DNA of 64,000 nucleotides from Quillaja saponaria (Eukaryota; Streptophyta; Magnoliopsida; Fabales; Quillajaceae): assembly GCA_029379385.1 (NCBI GenBank), contig CM055617.1, positions 8,494,001 to 8,558,000 of the forward strand, read 5' to 3'. The first letter of the stretch is position 1. Each line of letters opens with the position of its first letter. The notes under the pieces are model-generated. The model saw only the letters and a program-made list of their open reading frames with translations. It searched no databases and was not told the origin of the DNA. Below are positions 36,667-48,031 of this stretch, in pieces. The position numbers were made by a program, and so were the translations under genes.

Positions 36667-38066
36667 CCATGGCTAGGTTATGCAATATGCTACCAGTGAA
36701 ACAACAAGCAGAGAAGCTTTATATTTGTATTGTATGATTTCTAAGGATGTTCATTAGTGTTATAAATAGAGATATAAGAGTACCATTATGTGTTATGTTA
36801 TGATGCAGTTAGGTTACCATCTTATCCATCTTTTTCACTAAAAATGCAGTTGCCTGTTTCTGATGGCTATTGTGATTAACTGGTTCATAGCTAACAGAGT
36901 TTGGAGGAAACGATCGACCTCATATGTTTGTTATCCAACTTGCCTCTTGTTCATGGCAATTGGAAAGCCAAGGAATTTCCATGAAAAGGTGAAAATTTAG
37001 TTATCAACACGGTGGTTTCCTAACATCGAGACGAATTTTTCATATAAAAGTCATGCAATAACTTGGTAAAGTAAGTCTAGAGGAAAAAAAAAAAAAAAAA
37101 AAACTCATTCCTAAGTACTAAAGGCTACCCTGCTAAATACTAAACAATACTCGACCATAATTTATGGGCTGTTCAACTTTCAGTTGCAAATGGCACTGTC
37201 CTTGGTAGGAAAAAGAAACTCCACTTTTCCCTCTTGATGAAGCCTTGGTGCATATAGTATCGAGTTTTTTTTTGTTTTAGAACCCGAGTTTACTTTTATT
37301 GTCAAAGAAATTCGAATGTTAATACAAGGGACCAAGGTTCTGAGATGTATTCTACATCCCCAAAGAAAATGCTGATTAGATGGAAGCTGTCTCTCTAAGA
37401 ACTCGTCCAATGGTGGATGGTAAGGTACAGGACTACTAATTGTTACTAAAGCTTACTGTTGATCATTAATTTGGGTATGTATACTGCTCTTGATTTTCTC
37501 AAAGCTCAATTAGCCGATGTTTTATTACAAGTAGATTGCTTGTAGTAAATTTGTAGAATTATTAGGAAGGTTGCACCTCACCAAGAAATGGATATTTGTC
37601 TCTCAGTTTCATTTTTTGCTTATTATATTTAGGTTTTTGAGGTTAATTCAGATTATACGTAGCACAGATAGATGATCTACACAATATGCCAGTGATTTGA
37701 TTTAATTTGATGTTTATAATTTGAAAATGAGAGAACATGATCAATGTAATAATAAGTAGAAATATCAGGTATTAGAACTCAAAATACATGCGGTAATAGG
37801 AATCTCCTATGCATACAAATGAAAATGGAACTGAAACTGAAACCGTAAATGAATTACACACTTTTCACACCCAATAACAAGTAAACAATATTCATAACCT
37901 CATACACCTCTCCCAGAGACATATGGAAGAAATCATACCAGCTATACTTTATATATGCATCTATACTGCTAAACCACACCAAAGCAGCTTCACTTCTGAT
38001 AGCAATTCGAGGAACTCGGTATCAGGAACATAAGCTGAACCTTCAAACGATAAGCTGAATTAATCT
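36667..38066. other. Intergenic within duplicated block 1
   Basis: Upstream flank of the 36432-36666 relic, a 20-base or longer A run at about 37084, and the 3' flank of the next proline-rich gene. No additional gene seen. Confidence 0.45.
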
Positions 38067-38498
38067 TCAAGGGCTAGAGGTTGCAGGTGGTGGAGAGAGG
38101 AATGGGATAGAGGGGAAGGAGATAGTGGGGATGTTGGGAATGGAAGGCAATGTTGGTAGGGATGTTGCTGGCAATGGAGGCAGGGTAGTCTGTGGGACTG
38201 TTGGTATATTGGGAATGCTAGGAAGTGGAGGCAAACTGGGCTTAGGCAGAGATGGCTGGGTGGTTGGCAATTTGGGCAGTGGCAAAGATGGGATAGTAGG
38301 CAAAGGGGGCACATTGCCTAAAGTTGGCAATGTAGGTAAAGGCGGCAATGTTGGTTTAGGCAAATTGGGTATGGCTGGAAGATTTGGTACAGCAGGCTGA
38401 GTTGTTTGCAAAAGACTGCGAGCCGCTAAGCTTATGCCCATGTTTGAAAAGGAAAGAGCAATGAAGAAAACTAAGATGAAGGAATTGTAAGAGGCCAT
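38067..38498 (-). CDS. Small secreted proline-rich protein 2 (143 residues)
   Basis: Signal peptide MASYNSFILVFFIALSFS, then NMGISLAARSLLQTT with the family AARSLL motif, then LPxLP/IPxLP repeats (PNLPKPTLPPLPTLPTLGN, PSLPLPKLPTTQPSLPKPSL) and the conserved end SIPFLSPPPATSSP. The mature part has no Cys, and Pro follows every second or third residue as in extracellular hydroxyproline-rich proteins. I chose the Met at 38498 because it starts the signal peptide; an in-frame Met 23 codons upstream lies close to the TATA box. Its duplicate is 44925-45323. A cell-wall role is inferred from family resemblance. Confidence 0.85.
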   Translation of the reverse strand: MASYNSFILVFFIALSFSNMGISLAARSLLQTTQPAVPNLPAIPNLPKPTLPPLPTLPTLGNVPPLPTIPSLPLPKLPTTQPSLPKPSLPPLPSIPNIPTVPQTTLPPLPATSLPTLPSIPNIPTISFPSIPFLSPPPATSSP

Positions 38499-39120
38499 GG
38501 CTAAATAAATTGCAAGACTGAAGAGAGTATGCAAAAGATACGAGTGTTCTTTGGGTTTGTGAGACAAGCAAAGGACTGATTTGGGTCTTATATAGCTAGA
38601 GATTTGAGGGGTTAAGCATCATTTATGGTTAGGAAAATATGAAAGAACCTTATAACTTTATGTAGTTAGTTCACCTTCCTGTGATTGAAAAACTGTGTTG
38701 TTAAACTGATATGGTTGGTTGTCTATTAGTATACTAGATTTTCAAAATGTAGGATGTCAACTTTTTCTTTTGCATGGTAATTGTAAAGGATCAATAATTT
38801 TGTTTATCTATTTTATTTTTTGTTGAGGGATAACTTGTTTTGTAATCAATCAACTTTCTGGTGCTGTTAGACTCTATTGGTTTCAAAGGGTGAGTTGAAC
38901 TTGTGGGGCTTCACAGCCTTCTAGGATTAAAGGAACAAAACCAAATAACCCACCTTTTCCTCTTTTTGTTAATGGAGTACAATATCTACTTTTCAACCTC
39001 AAATGCTTGATGTTACTTGTTAGCCAACCACCACCAAGGTTTAACAGAATAATATTTTATTTTCCTCTAAATATAGATCAGATAGGTGAGCTAACAAGAA
39101 ATCTCAAAAGGATCACCCAA
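38499..39120. other. Shared intergenic promoter region, block 1
   Basis: Divergent spacer between gene 2 and the plus-strand relic. It matches 45324-45940 in block 2, so it contains both promoters of the ancestral divergent pair. Confidence 0.5.
38587..38594 (-). promoter_or_regulatory. TATA box of proline-rich protein gene 2
   Basis: TATATAAG on the minus strand, about 90 bp before the ATG at 38498. Confidence 0.5.
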
Positions 39121-39149
39121 ACTTTCCTAGTCAACTGCAAATTTCTTTT

Positions 39150-39460
39150 CCCTATAGCTTTGTATATTAAGAGTCAAAGACCAAGAGCAGACTTTGGTAT
39201 CTCATACAAACACAAGGCAAACTCCTCTTCTTGCAATCCCATGATCTCTGTCTCCACTTCCTACAATTTTCTAGAACTGATTCTGGGACTGATAAGGACG
39301 AGGTTGTTGTTTGCGATGAACTATATATGTTCATATTTTCGTCTTTGTTTTGTCAAATTTTCTTGTTACTGCATTTACTTAGAGATTGGATTTATATATT
39401 TTCTTTCACAGCTTCATTTATCAACTTGTTGGATGCTAGTCTTCATGTAAACAAAATCAT
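39150..39460 (+). pseudogene. Relic of plus-strand proline-rich gene, coding region deleted
   Basis: Collinear with the intact gene at 46038 in block 2. The leader (TGGTATCTCATACAAAC) matches that gene's leader, then sequence jumps into a coding fragment (ATCTCTGTCTCCACTTCCTACAATTTT, split here for brevity at CTCCACTTCCTACAAT) and directly into the 3' end (CTGATTCTGGGA). The start codon, signal peptide and nearly all proline repeats are gone. The TATA box is also altered (TGTATATTAA versus TATATATAAA). Confidence 0.75.
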
Positions 39461-40349
39461 CTAAAAACTATTTCCCACAATATTATTTTGGACAGTCAAA
39501 TTTAATTACCTACTCCATAAGAATTAAACTTACTTAACGTCCCCCTCATAAGAGCAACAAGAGCATTATAATGGCCTGCATGACAAGGAAAAGAGCAGTT
39601 GCAGTGTTGCACCAAGAGAAAAGTTAACATAAACATTTGTCTCTTACACAGACTATGATTAGTACATTTACAAAGAAATCTGGCCTCCGGTTCCAATGTG
39701 ATTTATCCCAGAGACCCTTTATGGACACTAGATCACCTGAGAGCCACTGGGTAAGAAATAAAATTGACATTCCAATATAAATAGATTACTCGTCCCTGAA
39801 AACGATTCAAGATTTTTAGGCATTTTAATAAAATCGGTATCTTCTTTAACGATTTATAGTTAAATACATTGACCAAAATTTCTATCAACTTGTGTTAATA
39901 GACATTTCAAATAATAATAAAAAAACTGTTGGAGTTGATGATTCATTGATATATTAGTAGATATTGGCTATGAATGCTAACAAACCGTGAAACTTTATGG
40001 TATTTATGTATTAATAGATATTTTACCAAAAAAATTAAAAATACCATAACGCTTTACCTATTAATAGATTTTAATTCACACTAAATCGAGATTATTTTGA
40101 CGATTTATGTGTTCTTAAACATTATGTAAAAATATTCTAGAACAAAGTTTGAATGATGACCTACTTATTCAAACAGCATTTACAATATTACAAATAGATT
40201 AAAAAAAAATTTGAAATGTGTAAAATAACATATATAAATTTTATTCTCTCCTCAATAATTAATTACACATTTTATTTTTTGACATAACATGAATATCACC
40301 GTAAAAATTTAATGACAACATCTCTTTATATAGTTTTAACCTTCTTTAC
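39461..40349. other. AT-rich end of duplicated block 1
   Basis: Matches about 46630-47650. Contains repeated CGATTTATG-like words in both orientations; no gene seen. Confidence 0.45.
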
Positions 40350-40560
40350 TCTCATACCTACTGCACAATGACAAAAAATGAGAAAGCGATTCTTTAATAT
40401 GATCACTCTTTTTTTCTTTTTCTTTCTACTTTTCTCCTGTAGGGGAGAGATGATTGAGGATCAAGATTTGGGCTTCTTTGCCACTTTTTTGGTATCCTCA
40501 TTTTTGTTCTGGTGATAACATATCATTATGTGATGACAGATCTGAGATATATAAAGAGAA
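40350..40560 (+). pseudogene. OST4: OST4 relic
   Basis: Matches 32695-32935: the same upstream words (CATACCTACTGCAC), polypyrimidine stretch, GGGGAGAGATG start context and [12 protein letters not shown] start at 40451. One base is then missing relative to OST4 (ACTTTTTTGG versus AACTTTCTTGG), giving a TGA at about 40513, and further substitutions follow. Non-functional duplicate. Confidence 0.85.
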
Positions 40561-40639
40561 CAAAATGTTAAGATCTTTACGATTATTCTGGTCTCCCAAA
40601 ATGCCTCCAATACACAACAGACGTGGTACTACTCTTAAG

Positions 40640-40700
40640 CCAAGGAATAGGAAGACAACCCTCTTGCAGAAGTTTTCTAGAGGCTTGGGCAATGCCCATG
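40640..40700 (-). pseudogene. Fragment of a proline-rich protein gene next to the OST4 relic
   Basis: The minus strand reads MGIAQASRKLLQEG, matching the end of the signal peptide and the ASRKLL motif of the gene at 34561. The rest of that gene is missing. OST4 and this gene are also neighbours at 32832-34830, so both relics come from one duplication with the middle deleted. Confidence 0.65.
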
Positions 40701-40710
40701 ATTTGACGCC

Positions 40711-41184
40711 AAAACACTTCCTCTAAGTTTATTGTTGTTTGGGAATAAAGAAAATAAACTCATGCCCTTTATGTTTTTTTGTTTCAATTTCTTGACTCCC
40801 TAACATAGAAAACTAAATTATGGTTCATTGTAAAAATGTCCCTGCAAATTAAGCCTTTTAATGGGTTCAATTAGTACTAACCTCATAGATTATTGGAAAA
40901 AGAAAGAGAAAGATTGATCCCAGTGGGATAACATTACAAATGAGTCCTTGACTATAAATAAATCACTCAAGGGAGAGAAACCATCAACCAGAAAAAGCAT
41001 AATTGTCCATAACTCAATTACTTTTTAGATTAAAAATAAAATAAAATAAATAATAATAATAATTCATATGAATCAATTCTCCATAACAAATCAAATAATA
41101 TATTGTGTTTAAATCAATGAATAATGAATTACACCCAAATTCATATAACATGATAAAAATAAATAAATAAATTAGCAATTTAAT
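40711..41184. other. Intergenic, AT-rich
   Basis: 3' flank of the AGP gene; no other feature seen. Confidence 0.5.
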
Positions 41185-41541
41185 TTATATCAACAGAGCT
41201 GCAGCAGCTATAATCACAATAGCTGCAGAACCAGTGACAGTAAATCTGTTCAAAGAGGCACCACTATCTGCGGGAGCCGGTGCTTCTGATGGTGGTGAAG
41301 CGATCGATGAGGGAGAAGTCGCCGGAGCATCACCCGAAGTCGGAGGAGAGTTAATAATAACAGGAGAAGGAGCCGAAGCTCGAGGAGTGCTCTTTGGAGA
41401 CGGTGTTGCAGATGGCGGTGAAGCTGATGTTGGAGTAGCCACTGGTGATTTGGCCGGTGATGAGATCGGAGATTGCGCGATTGTGGATCCCACAAACAAT
41501 GCAGCAAGAATCATCAACATCGCAAGGCTTGATCGAGCCAT
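41185..41541 (-). CDS. Classical arabinogalactan protein, GPI-anchored (118 residues)
   Basis: Signal peptide at residues 1-22 (MARSSLAMLMILAALFVGST), then a mature region rich in Ala-Pro, Ser-Pro and Thr-Pro (SPISSPAKSPVATPTSASPP, SEAPAPAD) that would be hydroxylated and O-glycosylated with arabinogalactan. A small-residue cleavage site near DSGAS and a hydrophobic tail (AAIVIIAAAALLI) with no charged end mark GPI anchoring. Length and layout are those of classical AGPs such as Arabidopsis AGP1. A TATA box lies about 90 bp upstream. AGP1 lies close to NPH3 in Arabidopsis as I recall, so this may be its positional counterpart; that is inference. Confidence 0.9.
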   Translation of the reverse strand: MARSSLAMLMILAALFVGSTIAQSPISSPAKSPVATPTSASPPSATPSPKSTPRASAPSPVIINSPPTSGDAPATSPSSIASPPSEAPAPADSGASLNRFTVTGSAAIVIIAAAALLI

Positions 41542-42733
41542 TTTAGAGAGAAAGAGAGAAATTTCACGGATTTGAGGGAGACAGAACGGAGAGAGATTGT
41601 GTGAGAGATTGCAGAGATTTGGGTGGGAATTTATAGAGGGAAGACTGTGAACATTCTAGACCGAGTTGACTGCTACTGCACAAGATTATGTACTCCTTCA
41701 GTTTAATCCGTTGATTAAATTACACGGTTGATCTAACGGTAGATATTGTTTCTTGAATGAGTGATTTTTCGTATGCGAGTTGGGGTCCAAGCTGGTAAAA
41801 TGGAAAATGCCTAGCCAGTAAGGTACAGTTGGCTTCGCATCAGGACCGTCCACGTCTGTTTCTAATCAGGTGATTGAAAATGAGGATTGTTGGATTAAGG
41901 CCCAAATCGTAACGGTCGGAATCGGGAAATATAACGCTGAAATATTAGGTCTAAAACGTGGTGGGCCCACATGAATTAGCCAAATTCAGCTTTCTTCTAC
42001 TAGCCGTTAGTGAAAAAAGAAAAGAAAAATCTGAGTAATTAATAATTAATATACAAAAAGAAAATACAAAGAATCTACGAACTTTTTTTTTTTTTTTATG
42101 TATAAATGTAAAAAAATCTGGCTGAAATACACTCCTTAATTATATAAGCAAGCTTGTAACTCCTGCGGATTTTTGTTAATCATTTTAAATATATATATCA
42201 ACATATTATGGTTAAAATCTTGGTCATAAATTTAAATTTTTATTTGTTCCTAATTTTTTTAAGAAAATTAAATAGTTAAAAAATTAAAAAATAATAATAT
42301 ATACATTGCAAATCTAGAAGTTAAAACATCATATATATATATATAAAACAATGCGTAGCTTACATTTTAGTTGATGGCTAATTCTTTTTTTGAGGTTATC
42401 TAAAAATGTACTTTGAGAACTAATCTCTTCATAGGTATTCATGAAAGATGAAAACTTAGAATTTCGTTTTTCTTCAATTTTCTATAGATTCACAAAAACA
42501 TTCATTAAAAATTATTTTAAGCAAAGCCAACTATCTTATAGTTAAGAGAAAAATAGTAAAATTAGGGATAGAATTAGAATAGTAAAATGAACGATTTATT
42601 ACTATTATGAGTATCACTATAGTTAATTTTAATTCATCAATGTATATACAAATGAAATCTCTTAAACACACTAAAAAAAATCGGCTATTAACTTTGGTTA
42701 TATTCTCTCGAGCATGAAAATTCCCTTGGTGGT
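41542..42733. other. AGP promoter and AT-rich intergenic sequence
   Basis: The first part is the AGP promoter. 42000-42730 is AT-rich with a short TA microsatellite near 42331. No gene seen. Confidence 0.45.
41629..41636 (-). promoter_or_regulatory. TATA box of AGP gene
   Basis: CTATAAAT on the minus strand, about 90 bp before the ATG at 41541. Confidence 0.5.
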
Positions 42734-42767
42734 ATGGTCATAAGCATTATTTTCGGCTTCTTGAAAG

Positions 42768-43330
42768 AGATGGAATGTGCTTATGAAGCTAAAAAGTTTC
42801 TAACCCCCACGACGCAATCTACTGTTGCTTGGATTGAGTGGTCTACGCCACCAGTCAATTGGGTAAAACTTAACATAGATGGAGCCTCAAGGGATATAGG
42901 TCCAGCTAGTGCAGCAAGTGTACTCTGTAATAGTCATGGGAATTGGGAGTTCTGTTTTGGATAGAAAAAATAGGTTGGTGTTGTTCTACTAGCTGAATTG
43001 TGGGCTCTGAAGCTAGATATTCTAATTGCTTGGAATAAGAGTTTTCGAAAGATTCTAGTTGAAATGAATCCGTAAGTAGTACTAACATCTCATTGATAAA
43101 GTAGATTGTAATCTCAATGTTCAGGAGTCATTGATTTGTGATATTTGTAGATTGTTAAATTTGGAGTGAAAGCCCATTTGAACCACATTCACCGAGAAGG
43201 CAATAAAATGACTAACTCCCTAGCAAATTCTGCCTTGGATAATCATGATATTGAGATGGATTGGATTCAGGTCCCTCCTCCTCTCTGTTTACTTGTTGAA
43301 GTACACATTGTAGGAGTAGCTTGGCAGCTT
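42768..43330 (+). mobile_element. Non-LTR (LINE-type) RNase H domain relic
   Basis: Reads PVNWVKLNIDGASRDIGPAS, a typical start of the plant RVT_3 RNase H-like domain, then LLAELWALKLDILIAWNKS after a stop at 42962, and HLNHIHREGNKMTNSLANSA after more stops and frameshifts, ending at a TAG near 43333. Such domains end plant L1-like retrotransposons and some domesticated genes. Multiple lesions make it a dead fragment; the reverse transcriptase part is missing. Confidence 0.8.
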
Positions 43331-43333
43331 TAG

Positions 43334-44924
43334 GATTGCCATCAACCGTACTTAGTTTCCTTGTTGTTTTGCTTCTTCTTTTTTCCTTCTAATTAAAAAA
43401 GAAAAATAAAAGATGTCAAGCAAATAATAATCATCAAATGGGACATTATGAGCACTGAGCACATATTTAAAAAAATCTCAAGTACCAAATGAAAGGAAAC
43501 AACAATCTACACATCACTATTTTCATTCCTTAAAAGCTACGGAGTCAAGATTTTTACATAGTGCAACATGAATAAAAATAGTTGGGGGACTCTTCGCTTT
43601 GAGCATGTTGAATGTGTTGAAGTTGTAGCGTATCTGGCTGAATATGAAGTTATATTCAAGAGTCACGTGCAATGGATGATAAGGTCAAGTTGAAAAAGAG
43701 GCTACAATTGCTAAGGTTGACGAAATTGTGGTTCCAGTTGTTAGAAAAATAGTATATAAAACATAAGGAGATTTGAACGCTTTGAGGCATGTTGGTATTC
43801 AACACTATCTTTAAAAATATATTGTCTACATATTCTTACTAATTTAAGAATTACAGACAAGTCTCTTCTAAAATACTACAAAAGTCTCTTAGAATATTGT
43901 TATATAATTACTATCAACTACTAATAGAAGCTATCTATATATAAAGGATGAATAGTTAATGAATTCGATAGTCATAACTTTTTGACATAATAAATTGTAA
44001 CTTTTAATTCATCAGTTGTGTCTCTTGGCAAATAAATTATAACTATTAAATTGGCAAATAAATTATAACTATTGAATCCAAGAGTAATATCTCTTGACAT
44101 ATATTACTATTCATAAAAAGACATTCTAATTTAGGACTCATATTATAATCTATTCAACGCTAATTTCAGAGCAATAAAGAAAGCAAAGAGGAGCCAATTG
44201 CAATTGTAATAACCCATGGCTATAGGGTTTGCAATATGCTACCAGTTATACAACAAGCATAGAGGCTTTAGATTTGTATTGTGTGATTTCTAAGGATATT
44301 CATTAGTATTATAAATCGAGATAAAATGGTACCATTATGTGTTATGTTATGATGTAGTTAGGTTACCATCTTACCCGTCTTTTTCATTGAAAAAGCAATT
44401 GCCAGTTTCTAATGGCTGTTGTGGTTAACTGTCTAACACAGCTTCATATATAGCTAGCACTAGCAGAGTTTGATGGAATTATTAGGAAGGTTTGCAACTC
44501 ACCAAGAAATAGATATTTCTCTTTCAGTTTCATTTCTTATTTATTTTAGGTTTTAGGGGTCAATTCAGATTATACATTCTATAAAATCCTGTTCTAGCAT
44601 TGATGATCTGCACAATATGTTCATTGTGATGCGCCTGCGATTTGATGTTCAGAATTTGAAAATGAGAGAACATGATCAATATAATAATAATAAGTAGAAA
44701 TATGAGGTATTAGAACTCAAAGTACATGAAGTAATAGGAACCTCCTATGCATACAAATGAAAAAATGAAACTGTAAATAAATTACACACTTTTCACACCC
44801 AATAACAAGTAAACAATATTCATAACCTCATACACCTCTCCCAGGGACATATGGAAGAAATCATGCTAGCTATCCAGTATATATGCATCTATACTGCTAA
44901 TCCACACCAAAGCTGAATTAATCT
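43334..44924. other. Intergenic; left part of duplicated block 2
   Basis: From about 44195 it is collinear with 36640 onward. The proline-rich relic present at 36432-36666 is absent here except for its upstream flank (CCATGGCTATAGG at 44216). No other gene seen. Confidence 0.45.
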
Positions 44925-45323
44925 TCAAGGGCTAGAGGTTGCAGGTGGTGGAGAGAGGAATGGGATAGAAGGGATGTTGGGAATTGAAGGAAATGTTGGT
45001 AGGGATGTTGCTGGCAACGGAGGTAGGGTAGTCTGTGGGATTGTCGGTATGGTGGGAATGGTAGGAAGTGGAGGCAAACTGGGCTTAGGCAGAGATGGCT
45101 GGGTGGTTGGCAATGTGGGCAGTGGCAAAGATGGGATAGTAGGCAAAGGGGGCACATTGCCTAAAGTTGGTAATGTTGGTTTAGGCAAATTGGGTATGGT
45201 TGGAAGATTTGGTACAGCAGGCTGAGTTGTTTGCAAAAGACTGCGAGCCGCTAAGCTTATGTCCATGTTTGAGAAGGAAAGAGCAATGAAGAAAGCTAAG
45301 ATGAAGGAATTGTAAGAGGCCAT
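44925..45323 (-). CDS. Small secreted proline-rich protein 3 (132 residues)
   Basis: Duplicate of the 38067-38498 gene. Signal peptide MASYNSFILAFFIALSFS, then NMDISLAARSLLQTT, repeats such as PNLPKPTLPTLGNVPPLP and the same end SIPFLSPPPATSSP. It is 11 residues shorter through loss of repeat units (PTLPTLGN follows the first KPTL directly). The Met at 45323 starts the signal peptide. A divergent partner starts at 46038 on the other strand. Same inferred cell-wall role. Confidence 0.85.
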   Translation of the reverse strand: MASYNSFILAFFIALSFSNMDISLAARSLLQTTQPAVPNLPTIPNLPKPTLPTLGNVPPLPTIPSLPLPTLPTTQPSLPKPSLPPLPTIPTIPTIPQTTLPPLPATSLPTFPSIPNIPSIPFLSPPPATSSP

Positions 45324-45411
45324 GGCTAAATAAATTGAAAGACTGAAGAGAGTATGCAAAAGATAGGAATCTTCTTTGGGTTTGTGAGATTACCAGAGGA
45401 CTGATTTTGAT

Positions 45412-45419
45412 CTTATATA
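45412..45419 (-). promoter_or_regulatory. TATA box of proline-rich protein gene 3
   Basis: TATATAAG on the minus strand, about 90 bp before the ATG at 45323. Confidence 0.5.
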
Positions 45420-45939
45420 GCTGATTTGAGGGGTGGCCATCAGTAGAATAGGTTGGTTAAAACTAATATGAGAGTATGTTGTTAGTTCACCATCCTGTGT
45501 TTGAAAAAATTGTGTTGTTAGACTTTTATGTTTGGTTGTCTATTAATACACTGGATTTTCAAAGAGTAGGATGTCCAACTTTTTCTTTTGTATAAGGAGC
45601 AATAATTTTTGTCGAGGGATTGCTTGTTTTGTAATAAATCAACTTTCTGATCCTGTTATATTCCATTGGTTTCAAAGGATGAGTTGAAATTGTGGGGTTT
45701 CACAGAATCAAGGATTAAAGGAACAAAACAAATAACCCACCTTTCCTATTTTGTTAATAGAGTACAAATTACCTACTGTTCAATCTATATTGCTATATGT
45801 TGGCCAACCACCACCAGAGTTTACCAAAATAATTTTTTTTTTTTTTCTCCAAACTGGGAGATAGGTGAGCTAACAAGAAATCTGAAAAGGGTTTCTCAAA
45901 TCTTCCCATTCACGTAGCTGATTTTTGGTCCCTACAGCT

Positions 45940-45950
45940 TTATATATAAA
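45940..45950 (+). promoter_or_regulatory. TATA box of proline-rich protein gene 4
   Basis: TATATATAAA about 90 bp before the ATG at 46038. Confidence 0.5.
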
Positions 45951-46037
45951 GACCACGCACAGACCTTGGTATCTCATATAAAACCCAAGGGAAACTTTTT
46001 TGAACATTATAGCTCATATTCCTTCCTATTCTCAGCC

Positions 46038-46418
46038 ATGCCGTCTCACAACTCCTTTATCTTAGCTTTCTTCACTGCTTTAGTGTCCTTCTCAAGCATG
46101 GATATTAGCCTGGCAGCTCGCCAACTTCTGCAAACAACTGCACCAGGTGCACCAAATCTGCCTGTAATACCCACATTACCTAAACCAACATTGCCACCTT
46201 TGCCTTCGTTGCCAACTTTGCCACAAGGCAATGTGCCTCCTCTGCCTAAAATTCCATCTCTGCCTCCACTTCCTACAATTCCCACCATCCCAACAGTTCC
46301 TCAAGCCACACTGCCTCCTTTACCACCAACTTCCTCATTGCCGAAAATCCCCTCAATCCCAACTACTATTCCTTCCATCCCATTCCTCTCCCCACCACCT
46401 GCAACCACCAGCCCTTGA
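46038..46418 (+). CDS. Small secreted proline-rich protein 4 (126 residues)
   Basis: Signal peptide MPSHNSFILAFFTALVSFSS, then MDISLAARQLLQTT with the family motif, repeats (LPVIPTLPKPTLPPLPSLPT, IPTIPTVPQATLPPLPPTSS) and the conserved end IPFLSPPPATTSP. Transcribed divergently from gene 3 with about 0.7 kb between the starts; the TATA box supports the Met at 46038 rather than the in-frame Met at 45966. The equivalent gene in block 1 is a deleted relic at 39150-39460. Likely a secreted cell-wall protein; function not established here. Confidence 0.85.
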   Translation: MPSHNSFILAFFTALVSFSSMDISLAARQLLQTTAPGAPNLPVIPTLPKPTLPPLPSLPTLPQGNVPPLPKIPSLPPLPTIPTIPTVPQATLPPLPPTSSLPKIPSIPTTIPSIPFLSPPPATTSP

Positions 46419-48031
46419 AGATGTTCTGCTCAAGTTCTTCAATCCCTACTTTCTGGAACTGATTCTGGGATGAACTGTGTTCATCTGTTCGTCTTTGTTG
46501 TGTGGAATTTTCTTGTTACTGCATTTATTAAGATTGGATATGTATATTTCCTTTATCAATACTTAGAATTTCATTTCTTTCCAAAGCCTTCAGAGCTTCA
46601 TTTAGCAACTTGTTGGATGCCTAGTCTTTCATGGAAACAAAATCATCTAAGGACTAAGAACTATTCACCTGCATGCCATAAGAATTAAACTTAAAAATTC
46701 GCCTCATAGCAAGAGCATTATATTTTGCCTGCATGCCAAGAGAAAAATAATGTGAGCTGCAAATGCCAACTCAAGACAAAAACTCACAAGATGATTTAAT
46801 AACATGACATTTGTTTCTAAAACAAGACCATTAGTTTAAACAAAGAAATCCTGATCTTCCAATTTGATCTATGCCAGAACTACTCCATAAGAAATAAACT
46901 TATTAACATTCCAAATAAATATAATTACTCGCCAGCTCAATGACTTATGAGTAATTAAGACATTTTACACCAATATCTTTGATGACTTATGTAGTAGAAC
47001 ATATTTCAGAATAAATCGTCATTGTCATTGACGATTTATGTCTTATTATCCATAATCAGCTTATCTATTTATTTGCTAGTAGATATTTTGTGAAATATTG
47101 GCTATGTTTATACCATTTATCTACTAGCTTGTAGATATTTATAACAAATTAATAATTTTTTTTATTTTATCAATTTACGTATTAATAAACATTTCACAAC
47201 AAATCGATAGCTATTTAGTTTATTTGATAATAGAGATGTTGAGAAAATCTCTTTGGATTGACCTAAAATAGTAAAATTAATATCGAATAAATATGAAGTT
47301 TGGATATTATTGAGATAGCTAGTTGCTCTTCTTTTTTTTATCTTTTTTTTATTATTATTATTGAAGAGAAGAATTAAAAAGCGGAAAGTTGACAACATCA
47401 TATGGGCAATGATTTGAGGGACAAAGTTTGAAATTTTTCTTTGGCCATTTTTTCTTAGAAAGGAAATGAGAACTGCATTAACATAAATGTCTAATAGCAC
47501 TTACAATAACATAAATAAATAGAAAATCTCTAAAATTCAATATTATAATATAGTTCTTTATTCTCTTCTCGTTAACAATATGATTCATAATTTTATTTAA
47601 CTCCTTGATATAATATGAGCATCTCAAAAATTTAATGACAAAGTATTTTTACTCTTTGGCCAAATTAATTTCTCTTAACTTACTCAAGACCCCACTGAAA
47701 TTTAACTTTACCATTGAGCAAACATGCATGTTATTGTTTGGTATATAATGAAATGGAACTATACAATATCTGAAGGTACATGTAATCACTAATTCATTGA
47801 ATACTGTTACTAAGACAAACAAAGTACAAAAGTATGTAATAAAAAAAAAAGAACAGAAAAGCACACTGCTTACATATATGATTTCAAATACAGAAACTAA
47901 ACAACATCATACATGTAGATACAAGAAAGCATATATGGTAATCAAATATAAACTACATCTATTCTGCTTAACCACAGCAGAGCAACTTTAAACTGATACA
48001 ATACTCCACAAGCAAGGGAACAGACCTCAGC
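46419..48031. other. End of duplicated block 2 and AT-rich intergenic sequence
   Basis: 3' region of gene 4 (matches 39290-39460), CGATTTATG-like AT-rich sequence, then the 3' flank of gene 5. No other gene seen. Confidence 0.45.

Larger units (their letters stand above)
36640..40340. repeat. Segmental duplication, copy 1
   Basis: Collinear with about 44195-47650. Shared landmarks: GCAATATGCTACCAGT (36685, 44231), the minus-strand proline-rich gene, the inverted plus-strand gene or its relic with GATTCTGGGA in its tail, and the CGATTTATG-rich AT tail. The two copies differ by many substitutions and indels, so the event is not very recent. Confidence 0.8.
44195..47650. repeat. Segmental duplication, copy 2
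   Basis: Collinear with about 36640-40340 (see copy 1). This copy keeps both members of the divergent gene pair intact. Confidence 0.8.

Noticed and set aside
39007..39450. Open 147-codon frame on the plus strand
   Set aside because: It covers the promoter and tail of the deleted proline-rich relic, in no frame that matches the intact gene.
41234..41575. Ala/Gly/Glu-rich plus-strand frame over the AGP gene
   Set aside because: Antisense of the AGP coding sequence, which has a signal peptide, GPI tail and TATA box on the other strand.
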